A DNA stretch of 64,000 nt from JAIEPT01 sp038217425. Lineage in GTDB: Bacteria > Planctomycetota > Planctomycetia > Gemmatales > Gemmataceae. Made by a program: the position numbers and the translations under genes. The stretch is taken from assembly GCA_038217425.1 (NCBI GenBank), contig JBBQPM010000003.1:62001-126000 (forward strand), read 5' to 3'. Under the pieces are notes generated by a model. That model did not search any database. It was not told the origin of the DNA and saw nothing but the letters and a program-made list of their open reading frames with translations. This document shows positions 33,726-43,200 of the stretch, one piece after another (the first letter of the stretch is position 1; each line of letters starts with the position of its first letter).

Positions 33726-36029
33726 ATGCGTTGCGTTCGCCTTCTCGCCGTCGTTCTCTGCGCGACTTTGGGGTCGATGCCGATTCGTGCGGACTCTCCG
33801 AATCCCGTGCTGAACGCCGTCTTTCCGCCGGGCGGGAAGGCGGGCGCTTCGGTGACCGTCTCGGTCGAGGGACTGAATCTGGAGGGGCTGCGCGATTTGT
33901 ACGTCGCCATGCCGAAGCTCGTAGTCACGAAGCTCGACGCCAAGCGCTTTCGCCTCGATATTCCGCCTGAGACCCCGCCCGGCGTTTACGATCTGCGGAC
34001 GATCGGCCTGCACGGCATGAGTTCGCCGCGGGCGTTCGTCGTCAGCCAACGTACCGAAGTGCTCGAAGCGGAGCCGAACGATTCGGCCGACGCTCCGCAA
34101 GCGGTCGATCTCGACGTCGTGGCGAGCGGGCGGATCGAGAAGCCGGGCGACGTCGACGGCTACGCGTTCTCCGCCAAGAAGGGACAGCGCGTGGTGCTCG
34201 AATGCTGGGCCGAGCGTATCGACTCCAAGCTGCGTGCCGTGCTCGACGTTCACGATTCGAGCGGTAAACGGCTCGCGGTGCAGCGGCAGGCGCAAGGCGT
34301 CGATCCACTCGTCGATTTCCTGGCGCCCGTGGACGGCGTCTACGTCGCCAAGCTTTTCGATCTCAGCTTCCTGGGGAGTCCGTCGCATTTCTATCGTCTC
34401 GACATCGATACCAAACCGCGCGTGGAGTTCGCGTTTCCTTGCGTCGTGACCCGTGGCCAGACGACCCGCGTCAAACTCTTCGGGCGCAATCTCGGCCAGG
34501 AGTTCGTCGAGGTCGACGTCACGCCCAGGCCGGGGAGCCTGCCGATGCCGATGCGCTCGTGCCAGATGGTCGGCGACTTCTTCGCGTACCATCTTCCCGG
34601 CAGCAACTTGCCGATCCTCTTCGGCGTGACCGACGTGCCCGTCGTTGTGAAGGACGCTGCCGCGGTGCAGGAACTGGCGATCGGCAGCGAAGTCTGCGGC
34701 CAACTCGCCGCGGGGGACGAGATTCATGAGTTTTCGGTCACCGCTCGCAAGGGCGAAGTCCTCTGGCTCGAAGCGTTCGGCGAACGGATCGGTTCGCCCG
34801 TCGATCTCGAAGTCGCCGTCCTCGATGCGACTCGCAATGAGATTATGAAGCTCGCCGACGACGTCGACAATCTGGGCGGTTATCGCTTTCCGACGAATCA
34901 TTCCGATCCGTCGGGGCGTTTCGTGGCGCCGGCGGACGGGCGTTACACGATTCTGGTACGCAACGTCATCGGCGGCCTTCGGCGCGATCCGCGCCGACTG
35001 TATCGGCTCAGCGTTCGCCGGGAGGAGCCCGACTTCGACCTCGCGGTCATTTCTCGGCGAACCGATCAGCCTGCTGGATTCAACGTACCGGTCGGCGGAC
35101 GCGAACTGCTGGAAGTCGTCGCGATTCGCCGACGCGGGATGTCGGGGCCGATCAAGGTCACTGCCGAGACGCTTCCCGCAGGCATGCATTGTCCCGACGT
35201 CTGGATCGGCCCGGGTCAGGATCGCGCCGTCCTTGTCTTGTCGGCAAGCGACAGCTGTCCGCCATTCGCGGGCAGCCTCCATCTCGTGGGACATGCGGAC
35301 GGCAGAGTTCGTCCGGTTCGCGGCGGGGCGATGGTTTGGCCGCAGCAAACGACGCCGTCGGGCAGGCTCACGCAGGAGATCCCGCTCGCAACCGGACCCC
35401 CGGCCAACGCTTCATTGACGGCGACCCCGGCCCACTCGGTCGTCTATCAGGAAAGCATCCTCGAGGTGGCGATCGACATCGAGACCGCCGGTCCGCTCGG
35501 GGCGATGCAACTATCCGCACTGGGCCAACCGCGGCTCGTCGGCAAACCGCTCGTCGTCCTCGCATCCGTCAAGAAGGGGTGGATCTGCTTCGCCTTCCCC
35601 GCGACGCTCCCGCCCGGCCCCTACACCTTCGCCCTACAAGCGGAGATCGCGCCACTGAATAAAACGCTGGTGAGCAATCCGATCACGGTCGAAATCCGCC
35701 CGGCTCGCATCGCCCTCGAAATCGACCCGCGCACGCCGACCAAGATCGCCCGCGGCAAAATCATCCAGCTCCGCTTCTCGGCGGAACGCAGGCACGGCTT
35801 CCTCGGCAAGATCCACACAGAGTTGACCGCACCCGGCGGCGTCGCGGGACTCTTGAGCCGAGGCGTCACGTTCGTGGGCCAAACTGAGACCGGCGCCCTG
35901 CAAGTGATCGCCACCGAGGACGCGCCGCTCGGTCGTCAACCGTTCTTGCGACTGGAAGCCGTCGGCACGGTCGAGGATCAACCGCTGTTCCGCGCGAGCC
36001 GATTCGTGGAGTTGGAGATCACCGAATGA
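33726..36029 (+). CDS. Secreted protein with tandem PPC (pre-peptidase C-terminal) domains
   Basis: 767 residues, signal peptide ending SMPIRA. A first domain (PNPVLNAVFPPGGKAGASVTVSVEG) is of the IPT/immunoglobulin type, then PPC domains, seen as EAEPNDSADAPQAVDLDVVASGRIEKPGDVDGYAFSA and again as DEIHEFSVTARKGEVLWLEAFGERIGSPVDL. The end is a set of beta-sandwich strands. Known members are planctomycete surface proteins co-located with DUF1549/DUF1553 genes. Its stop overlaps the next start (ATGA), so the two are translationally coupled. Confidence 0.88.
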   Translation: MRCVRLLAVVLCATLGSMPIRADSPNPVLNAVFPPGGKAGASVTVSVEGLNLEGLRDLYVAMPKLVVTKLDAKRFRLDIPPETPPGVYDLRTIGLHGMSSPRAFVVSQRTEVLEAEPNDSADAPQAVDLDVVASGRIEKPGDVDGYAFSAKKGQRVVLECWAERIDSKLRAVLDVHDSSGKRLAVQRQAQGVDPLVDFLAPVDGVYVAKLFDLSFLGSPSHFYRLDIDTKPRVEFAFPCVVTRGQTTRVKLFGRNLGQEFVEVDVTPRPGSLPMPMRSCQMVGDFFAYHLPGSNLPILFGVTDVPVVVKDAAAVQELAIGSEVCGQLAAGDEIHEFSVTARKGEVLWLEAFGERIGSPVDLEVAVLDATRNEIMKLADDVDNLGGYRFPTNHSDPSGRFVAPADGRYTILVRNVIGGLRRDPRRLYRLSVRREEPDFDLAVISRRTDQPAGFNVPVGGRELLEVVAIRRRGMSGPIKVTAETLPAGMHCPDVWIGPGQDRAVLVLSASDSCPPFAGSLHLVGHADGRVRPVRGGAMVWPQQTTPSGRLTQEIPLATGPPANASLTATPAHSVVYQESILEVAIDIETAGPLGAMQLSALGQPRLVGKPLVVLASVKKGWICFAFPATLPPGPYTFALQAEIAPLNKTLVSNPITVEIRPARIALEIDPRTPTKIARGKIIQLRFSAERRHGFLGKIHTELTAPGGVAGLLSRGVTFVGQTETGALQVIATEDAPLGRQPFLRLEAVGTVEDQPLFRASRFVELEITE

Positions 36030-38224
36030 CGCGCGTTCGCTTTGCATCGGGACTGCTCGCTTGCGTCGTGCTGACGGCCTCCGTAAATGCGCAAGCCCCG
36101 GCCTATTTCGCCGACGTCGTGCCGCTGCTCACCAAGCTCGGCTGCAACGGCGGCGGCTGTCACGGCAAGGCGGGGGGACAGAACCACTTCGCCCTCTCGC
36201 TGCTGGGCTTCGAGCCCGACCTCGATTTCGAGTCGATCGTCCAGGAAGCACGCGGCCGACGGCTCTTCTCGGCCGATCCGAAGAACAGCCTATTCCTGCT
36301 CAAGGCGACTGGCGCCGTCGCGCACGGCGGCGGCAAACGTCTGGCGAGCGACACGCAAGATTACCAGACTATCCTCCGCTGGATCGAGGCCGGCGCCCGC
36401 CCCGCGAGTCCCGCCGACCCCGTGCTCCAGCGCATCACCGTCACGCCCGACCGTAAGGTCTTCGATGCGGCCACCCGTTTGCATCCGCTGCGCGTCACCG
36501 CCCATTTCTCGACCGGCGCTACGCGCGACGTCACCCGGCAAGCCGTCTACCAGTCGAACGAACCCGAAATCGCCGAGACCGACGACAACGGCATTGTCCT
36601 CGTCAAGAACCGCAGCGGTCTGTTCGCGGTCATGGTTCGGTACGCCGATCAGATCGCCGTCTTTCACGGCGTCGTGCCGCACGCGCAGAAGTCGGCGCCG
36701 CTGCCCTCGGCCTGGGAAAAGGCAACGGGCATCGATCAGCATCTGGTCGCCAACTGGAAACGCCTCGGCATCGCCCCGTCGGCGCCCGCTTCGGACGAAG
36801 AGTTCATTCGCCGGGCGTCGCTCGACATCTGCGGCACGTTGCCCACTCCCGAAGAAGTGAAGGCCTACGTCGCCGACGCTCGGCCCGACAAGCGCGCCAA
36901 GCTGATCGACCGCTTGCTCGATCGGCCCGAGTACGCGAGCAACTTCGCGCTCCGCTGGGGGGACATCTTGCGCAATCGCGGCAAGGGGTACAGCACGCGC
37001 TTTCAGCGTCCCGGCACTGCGATGTTCACGAACTGGATCCGCGACGCCTTCGCCGACAACATGCCGTACGACCGCTTCGTCAGCGAGATCCTCACCGCAT
37101 CCGGCAGCCAGGAGACCAATCCTCCCGCAGTTTGGTATCGAACGGTGCGAACCGGGCCGGAATACGTCGAATCAGTGGCTCAGGCGTTTCTGGGCGTTCG
37201 CATTCAGTGTGCTCAGTGCCATCATCATCCCGCGGAGGCGTGGAGCCAGGCCGATTACTTTCAGCTCGCCGCCGTCTTCGCACGGGTGGGCCGAAAGGGG
37301 GGCTTCGCGGACGCCGAGGTTCCGACGGGGGAGATCATTTTTCTCGCCGACGAAGGCGAAGTTGTGCACCCGCGGACCAAACAAACGATGCGGCCCCGCG
37401 CTCCCGGCAGCGCCGAGTTCAAGCTCGGCAAATACGACGATCCCCGCCGAGCACTCGCGCAGTGGATGACGACCAAGGACAATCCGTACTTCGCCCGGAC
37501 GATGGCCAATCGCATGTGGGGCCACTTCCTCGGGCGCGGCATCGTCCATCCAATCGATGATGCTCGCAGCACCAATCCGCCCAGCAACCCCGAACTTCTG
37601 GACGCGCTCGCCAAGGGGTTCGCCGACAGCGGCTACGACATCAAGCAACTCGTCCGCACCATCTGCAACTCGTCCGCGTACGGGCTCAGCTCGATCCCGG
37701 AGGACGCCAACCAGGACGACGTGCAGAGCTTCGCCCGCTATTACCCGCGTCGTCTCCCTGCCGAGGTGTTACTCGATGCCCTGGGTCAAGTGCTGGAGGC
37801 GCCGACAAAGTTTCGCAGCGTGGCCGGCGATTTCCCGAAGGGGACGCGGGCCATCGAACTCCCCGACGAAGCGGTGCCGAGCAACTTCCTCGACGTCTTC
37901 GGCCGACCTGCGCGCAACTCGGCCTGTGAATGCGAACGCGTCGACGCCCCCGCGTTGGGGCAGACGCTCGAAATGGTCAGTTCGGTCGAACTTCAGGAGA
38001 AGCTGACGACCGACAAAGGCTACGTCGCCCGCCTGGCGAAGAACGGCCAACCGCATGCCCACAACGTCCGCGACGTCTTCCAGCGCGTCTTCGCCCGGGC
38101 GCCGAGGACGCGCGAGTTGAACTTGGCGGTGGAGTTTCTCGAATCGCAAACCGATCGTAAAGAGGCGTACGGCTCGCTGCTCTGGGCGCTCCTGGCGACG
38201 AACGAGTTCTTGTTTAACCATTAA
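36026..38224 (+). CDS. DUF1549/DUF1553 protein with N-terminal planctomycete cytochrome domain
   Basis: 732 residues, signal peptide ending VNAQ. The haem-like motif is CNGGGCH (C40, C45, H46; a CX4CH spacing characteristic of the planctomycete PSCyt1 domain and not the usual CX2CH). A bacterial-Ig-like segment (ITVTPDRKVFDAATRLHPLRVTAHFS) follows, then DUF1549 (FIRRASLDICGTLPTPEEV, CAQCHHHP at about 395) and DUF1553 from about 480 (RALAQWMTTKDNPYFARTMANRMW). The protein is coupled by ATGA to the PPC gene and, but for the pentapeptide gene, precedes the DUF1501 gene as in other planctomycetes. Confidence 0.95.
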   Translation: MTRVRFASGLLACVVLTASVNAQAPAYFADVVPLLTKLGCNGGGCHGKAGGQNHFALSLLGFEPDLDFESIVQEARGRRLFSADPKNSLFLLKATGAVAHGGGKRLASDTQDYQTILRWIEAGARPASPADPVLQRITVTPDRKVFDAATRLHPLRVTAHFSTGATRDVTRQAVYQSNEPEIAETDDNGIVLVKNRSGLFAVMVRYADQIAVFHGVVPHAQKSAPLPSAWEKATGIDQHLVANWKRLGIAPSAPASDEEFIRRASLDICGTLPTPEEVKAYVADARPDKRAKLIDRLLDRPEYASNFALRWGDILRNRGKGYSTRFQRPGTAMFTNWIRDAFADNMPYDRFVSEILTASGSQETNPPAVWYRTVRTGPEYVESVAQAFLGVRIQCAQCHHHPAEAWSQADYFQLAAVFARVGRKGGFADAEVPTGEIIFLADEGEVVHPRTKQTMRPRAPGSAEFKLGKYDDPRRALAQWMTTKDNPYFARTMANRMWGHFLGRGIVHPIDDARSTNPPSNPELLDALAKGFADSGYDIKQLVRTICNSSAYGLSSIPEDANQDDVQSFARYYPRRLPAEVLLDALGQVLEAPTKFRSVAGDFPKGTRAIELPDEAVPSNFLDVFGRPARNSACECERVDAPALGQTLEMVSSVELQEKLTTDKGYVARLAKNGQPHAHNVRDVFQRVFARAPRTRELNLAVEFLESQTDRKEAYGSLLWALLATNEFLFNH

Positions 38225-38257
38225 ACGTCTCTGACGTGTTCCTGCTTGAGGTGCTGC

Positions 38258-38893
38258 ATGCCTCGGAATCAACTGATTTCACGATGGGACTCTGATCCCT
38301 TTGTAAGCGAAAAACTCCGCGAACTGAGAGGACTTGTGAAGGGCCGGATCATCGACGATGTTGCAGATTTCAAGGGGATTTCTATCGGACAAAATAACTC
38401 TCATCCCTCGCTTGGGTCATTTAGCTTTGCGAAGTGCGATCTAGCACGATGTGATTTTGAACGTGCGTCCATCGCATCGCATTTTGACGGCTCGAAAGTA
38501 TCCCAGGTTTCTTTCACACGTGCGAAGTTAATAGACTGCCAGATGAAACGAGCGATTTTTAAGAACTGCCAATTTGAATCGGCTCGGCTCGCAATTTCGT
38601 GCAATGATGCGGCATTCCGAAGCTGCAACTTTAGAGATGCATCCTGGCTTGGGAGTTTTTCGCGATCGTGCGGTGGTAGACGTGTTAGTTTTGTCGAGTG
38701 CGATTTTTCAGGCTGCTCGTTCAAACAGATAGAGTTTCGGGCAACGCGTTTCGAGAACTGCATTTTCGACGGGGCAAGTTTTGTATGGTGTGAGCTAGCA
38801 CACGTGAAGTATCAGGGAAATTCTCCTGCACAAAGTCAGATAAAAGAGGTGGACCAGGAGCATATCTTAAATTGGATTAAAGGGAACGAATAA
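38258..38893 (+). CDS. Pentapeptide-repeat-like protein inserted in a planctomycete operon
   Basis: 211 residues with the every-fifth-residue hydrophobic/aromatic pattern of pentapeptide repeats: SFSFAKCDLARCDFERASI, RAIFKNCQFESARL, SFVECDFSGCSFKQIEFRATRFENCIFDGASF. Repeats would form a right-handed quadrilateral helix. The gene sits between the DUF1549/1553 and DUF1501 genes, a pair usually adjacent, and its sequence is clearly richer in A and T than its neighbours, suggesting recent acquisition. GAGG lies 8 nt before the ATG at 38258. Some family members protect gyrase; nothing here identifies a target. No signal peptide. Confidence 0.88.
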   Translation: MPRNQLISRWDSDPFVSEKLRELRGLVKGRIIDDVADFKGISIGQNNSHPSLGSFSFAKCDLARCDFERASIASHFDGSKVSQVSFTRAKLIDCQMKRAIFKNCQFESARLAISCNDAAFRSCNFRDASWLGSFSRSCGGRRVSFVECDFSGCSFKQIEFRATRFENCIFDGASFVWCELAHVKYQGNSPAQSQIKEVDQEHILNWIKGNE

Positions 38894-38939
38894 ACGACTT
38901 ATAGCGTGCAATAAAGCAGAGACGCGAACTGGTGCATTC

Positions 38940-40244
38940 ATGAAGCAACTATCGATCAACCGTCGCAACTTCCTCGGCCTGGGCGCTCCGGCTCTGGGCC
39001 TGGGGCTCGCCGACATTCTCGGCGCCCGCGCCGCCGAGCCGCGCCGTCCGGGACAGCCGACAGCGAACAAGTCGCTGATCGTCTTCTGGACGCACGGCGG
39101 ACTCAGTCAGCAAGATACCTACGATATGAAGCCCGACGCCCCGGCCGAGTTCCGCGGGATGTACCGCCCCATCGCGACGTCGGTCCCCGGCATCCGCCTG
39201 ACCGAGCGGTTTCCGCGCCAGGCACGCGTCATGGACAAGCTGTCCATCGTCCGCAGCGTCTACCACCAGAACGCCATCCATGCCCCGTCCGCTCACTGGA
39301 TGCAGACCGGCTACTTCGGTCCGACACTCGCGCGCAACGCACCGCAGAAGCCATCGTTCGGGTCCGTCATCGCTCGCAGTCTCGGCGCCCGGCAGGCGCA
39401 CATGCCCCCCTATGTCGCCATCCCCAAGGCGGAAGCGTTCGGCTATCAAGGCGCCGTCTATCTGCGGGCCGCGAACAACCCGTTCGAGGTTGGCGCCGAC
39501 CCGAGCGCGAACAACTTCCGCGTACCGAACCTCGCCCTCCCGCCCAGCCTGAGCGTGCGCAGCGTTGAGAATCGAACCCGGCTCCTGCGCGATTTCGATA
39601 CCCTGCGTCGCGACATCGACCGCACCGGCGCGCTCGAAGGCCTCAACGCGTTCAAGATTCAGGCGCTCGACATGGTGACCGGCGACCGCGTCCGCAGCGC
39701 CTTCGATCTGAGCCAGGAAAGTTCGCGCCTACGCGATCGGTATGGCCGGCATCTCTACGGGCAGGGCGCGCTGCTCGCTCGGCGACTCGTGGAAGCGGGC
39801 GCCGTCTGCGTCACGGTCAACACCGGGTACTGGGATCATCACGATAACATCGAGCGCGGGCTCGAGACGCATCTGCCGCCGCTCGACGTCGCGATCGCGG
39901 CGCTCGTCGAAGATCTCGAAGATCGCGGCATGCTCGGCGACGTCGTGATCTACTGCGCCGGCGAGTTTGGCCGCACGCCGCTCATCAACGGCAACGCAGG
40001 CCGCGATCACTGGTCGAATTGCTTCTCGGCCCTGCTCGGCGGCGGCGGATTGCAAGGGGGTCGAGTCGTCGGCGCCAGCGAACCGCGCGGCGGCAGGGTC
40101 CGCGAACGCCCCGTCTCGCCCGGCGATTTGCTCGCCACGCTCTACCAAACGCTCGGCATCTCACTCGACACCCACTACGAAGACGCCTCGGGCAGGCCCG
40201 TGAGCATCGTCGGCGCCGGACGACCGATCCACGAGTTGAGCTGA
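38940..40244 (+). CDS. DUF1501 secreted protein with Tat signal
   Basis: 434 residues with a twin-arginine signal (NRRNFLGLGAPALGLGLADILGARA). DUF1501 landmarks are NKSLIVFWTHGGLSQQDTYDMKPDAP, MDKLSIVRSVYHQNAIHAPSAHW and WDHHDNIERGLETHLPPLDVAIAALVEDL, with GEFGRTPLINGNAGRDHW near the end. The fold is alkaline-phosphatase-like and several conserved D/H residues are kept. The family normally accompanies DUF1549/DUF1553 proteins. The gene follows the pentapeptide gene and converges on the 1389-residue fusion gene 31 nt away. Confidence 0.95.
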   Translation: MKQLSINRRNFLGLGAPALGLGLADILGARAAEPRRPGQPTANKSLIVFWTHGGLSQQDTYDMKPDAPAEFRGMYRPIATSVPGIRLTERFPRQARVMDKLSIVRSVYHQNAIHAPSAHWMQTGYFGPTLARNAPQKPSFGSVIARSLGARQAHMPPYVAIPKAEAFGYQGAVYLRAANNPFEVGADPSANNFRVPNLALPPSLSVRSVENRTRLLRDFDTLRRDIDRTGALEGLNAFKIQALDMVTGDRVRSAFDLSQESSRLRDRYGRHLYGQGALLARRLVEAGAVCVTVNTGYWDHHDNIERGLETHLPPLDVAIAALVEDLEDRGMLGDVVIYCAGEFGRTPLINGNAGRDHWSNCFSALLGGGGLQGGRVVGASEPRGGRVRERPVSPGDLLATLYQTLGISLDTHYEDASGRPVSIVGAGRPIHELS

Positions 40245-40275
40245 ATTAAGTCCGAGCCGCCGTGAAATCGCGCCA

Positions 40276-43200
40276 TCACGGGGGCAGCGGGTGGTTGCTG
40301 AGCAAATACGCCAACACGTCGCGTAGCTCGCCGGGCGTTTTGACGACGCCGGCCGGCATCGGCGAGATCGGCGACGGGCGACGCTCCTCAATCTCCTTTT
40401 TCGCGATCGTGCGCCGGCTGGCGTCGGCCTGCAACAGTTCGACCACGTCGGCGGTTTCCTGGACGATGAGCCCGGTGTGGATCTGCCCCGATTTCAACTC
40501 GAGGATCGAGCCGCGAAATGTCTCCGCGATCTGCCGTGTCGGTAGCAGAATCGACTCGACCAGATGCGGCACGGTGAAACGCTTCTTGGCGTCGGTCAGG
40601 CTCGGGGCGCCGACGACGGACTGATCGGGCGAGATCGCATGGCACTTGGCGCACGCCAGGGCGCCGAACAATCGTCGGCCGTTGGCGGCGTCTCCCTTCA
40701 AGGACTCCTTGCTCCAGTCGAGCTCCAAAAACTCCGGCGGCACGCGCTCCGGGCCCGTCGCGATCGAGAGGGGCTTGGTCTTCTCGGGGAGCGTGGCCTG
40801 CGTCCGTTCCTTGGTGCGGAAGTGAAGCGTGACTTCGTTGCTGCTGCGAACGAGCAAGTCGTTGCTGCCGGGCTGCAGGTCGAGCGGCACGACGTCGCCT
40901 GCCATTGAGACGAGCTTGCCGTTGTGCCAGATCGAGGCTTGGCCGGCGATCGTCAGAAGGGCGGGTTGACGCAGACCGCTCTCCAGACGAAAGGCGAGGA
41001 AAACCGTCCCCGGCGCCACAGCGAATCGGCCTTCGCTACTTTCGGCCAAGGTCCACGCCTGCGTCAAATCGAGGGGCCGCTGCTCGATGGCAGGGATCTC
41101 GTCGAGGAACGGACCGAGCCGCCAGGCTTTGGCGACCGGTCGCGGCGGAACATGGGCGAGCGCCTTGCTGCGCAGAGCGAGCCGAGTCTTGGCGATCATC
41201 GGCTCGCTCCGTTCGTCGCGCAACAGCGAGAGAAAGTACGCCGACTGCGTCTGCACCGGCTCGGCGGTGTCGCTCAGTCCGCGAACGAGCAGATCGAAAA
41301 GCGCGTTCTCCTCGGCTGAACGCGGCAACGTCTTCCATTTCTGGGCCATGGTGAAACTACCGACTCGGCCCTGGGCGTGCAGATCGACGGGCTGGGCAGC
41401 GTCGGCAAACGTGAGTGTGAAGTGTGCATTCTTCGAGGAATACGTCAGCGGCAGATTTGCCGGCGGGACGTAATCGCTGGGCGGCACGGTGAGCCGATAG
41501 CCGATCGCGATGGTCGCGGCGAGGCGATTGAGCGTGACGGGAGACTTCGTTAAGTTTTCGAGGTCCTTGAGCGAAGCGCGCCGGGCCAGCAGTTTGCAGC
41601 CGAGCTGCCGTTCGTAGAGGTCGCTGCTGAGCGCGTGCGGCAACAGCTTCTCGAACGAGACGTTGTCGCCTTCATAGCCGTGCAAGAGCCCGGCCTTCGA
41701 AGCGGGGATATCGTAGCGAGTCGGCTGCTGGCCGAAGCGGCGCACCAGTTCTTGATGGGCGCGGTAACGTCGCTCCCATGAATCGCTGTTGTTCTCCTTG
41801 CGGAGCGTGCCGAGGTCGGCTTTCGTCCAGTCGATCGGCTCGAATGGCACGCCCGGCTCGTCGTCGGCACGCGTGATCAGGATCAGATCGCTGACGCAGT
41901 GCGGCGACCAGACGTTGCCGGTAAGGTAGAGGGCCGTCGCAAAGACTCGGCCGCCGCGACCGACGGCGACGCCCACGGGGCGGGCGTTGTTCTTACCTTC
42001 GAGCCAGGGGATTTCCTCCGACCGAAACGTGAGCCCCTCGCGCCGCAGCGGATAGCGGTTGATCGCCATGCGGTCCCAGCGGTCCATCAAGAGTTGGCCG
42101 CGAAGTTCGGGCAGGAGCGGTTCGTCATAATAGGCCAGGTCGCACGGGACGCCTCGGCCCATGGTCGAGATCATCGGTTCGATGAGATCGAAACGCTCGG
42201 GACTTTTCGACGCCATCCAGCCACGGGGCCAGGCGAAGTCGATGTTCGGAAAGACATGCAGGAGCTTCGCCGGGGCGTACTGAGCCGCCCGGCTTTCGTG
42301 GTCGTTGTCGTTGGTGAACAAGTTCCACTTGGAGTCGAACGCCAGGCCGACCGGCCCGCGCAAGCCCGTCGCCACGACCTTCACGGCCCCCGTTTCGCGA
42401 TTGTAACGAAGCACCGCGCCGACTCCGGTGTACGGCGTCTTGCGCCACGGCGTTTCCGCACCGTCGCCGATGCCGCGGGTGAAGAGCGTCCAGTGCCCCC
42501 AGTGGTCGGGACGTTCCCAGTCGCTGGCGTTCAGGAGCGGATCGCCGTGCGTCAGGTAGAGATCGCCTTCCGGGCCCCATGCCAGGCAATGAAAGCTTAC
42601 GTGCAAGTCGAGCGGCAGGCCCCAAAGCAAACGCCTCGGCTTCACGCCCTGCCACTTTGCGCGGGCTTCGGGCAGGATGTAGAGCGCGTTCGCGGCGAGG
42701 ACGTAGAGATCGTTACCGAGATACTCGAGGCCGATGATGATCGAGTCGGGCGGGAATCGGCAAATTTCCTGGCGCGGGCCGTAGCTGCCGTCGGCTTTGG
42801 GCGGAAAAACGAAGACCGCCTCGCGCCCGGCGACGAATAGGTTCCCCTCGCCATCGACGCGCACGGCGAGGTACGCATCGGACTCAGAGCGATCGATCAG
42901 CACCGCCTTGAGCTTCGCATTGACCGGGTGAAGCTGCAATCCGGCCGGCGGCGTCGGCCCCTGCTTCGTCGATGCCGGCGTGGCGTTCGCCAACCGCGCC
43001 GGGTTCTTGAACTTCGAACGATCCTCGAGTTCCTTCGCCCCCTCCGTCGGAAACCACAGGCCGATCGTATTCGCATCGTTCATCAACGGCGTTTCCGCTT
43101 CGCCGACGATGCGCAACCCGGTACTCAGACGCACGGATTCGATGATACCGTCGCAACCGAGCGTCCCTTCGACGAGCCGACCGATCGCGAGGTTGCCCGG

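Noticed and set aside
33276..35348. 690-residue minus-strand open frame over the PPC gene
   Set aside because: Antisense shadow; the plus strand carries signal peptide and PPC domains.
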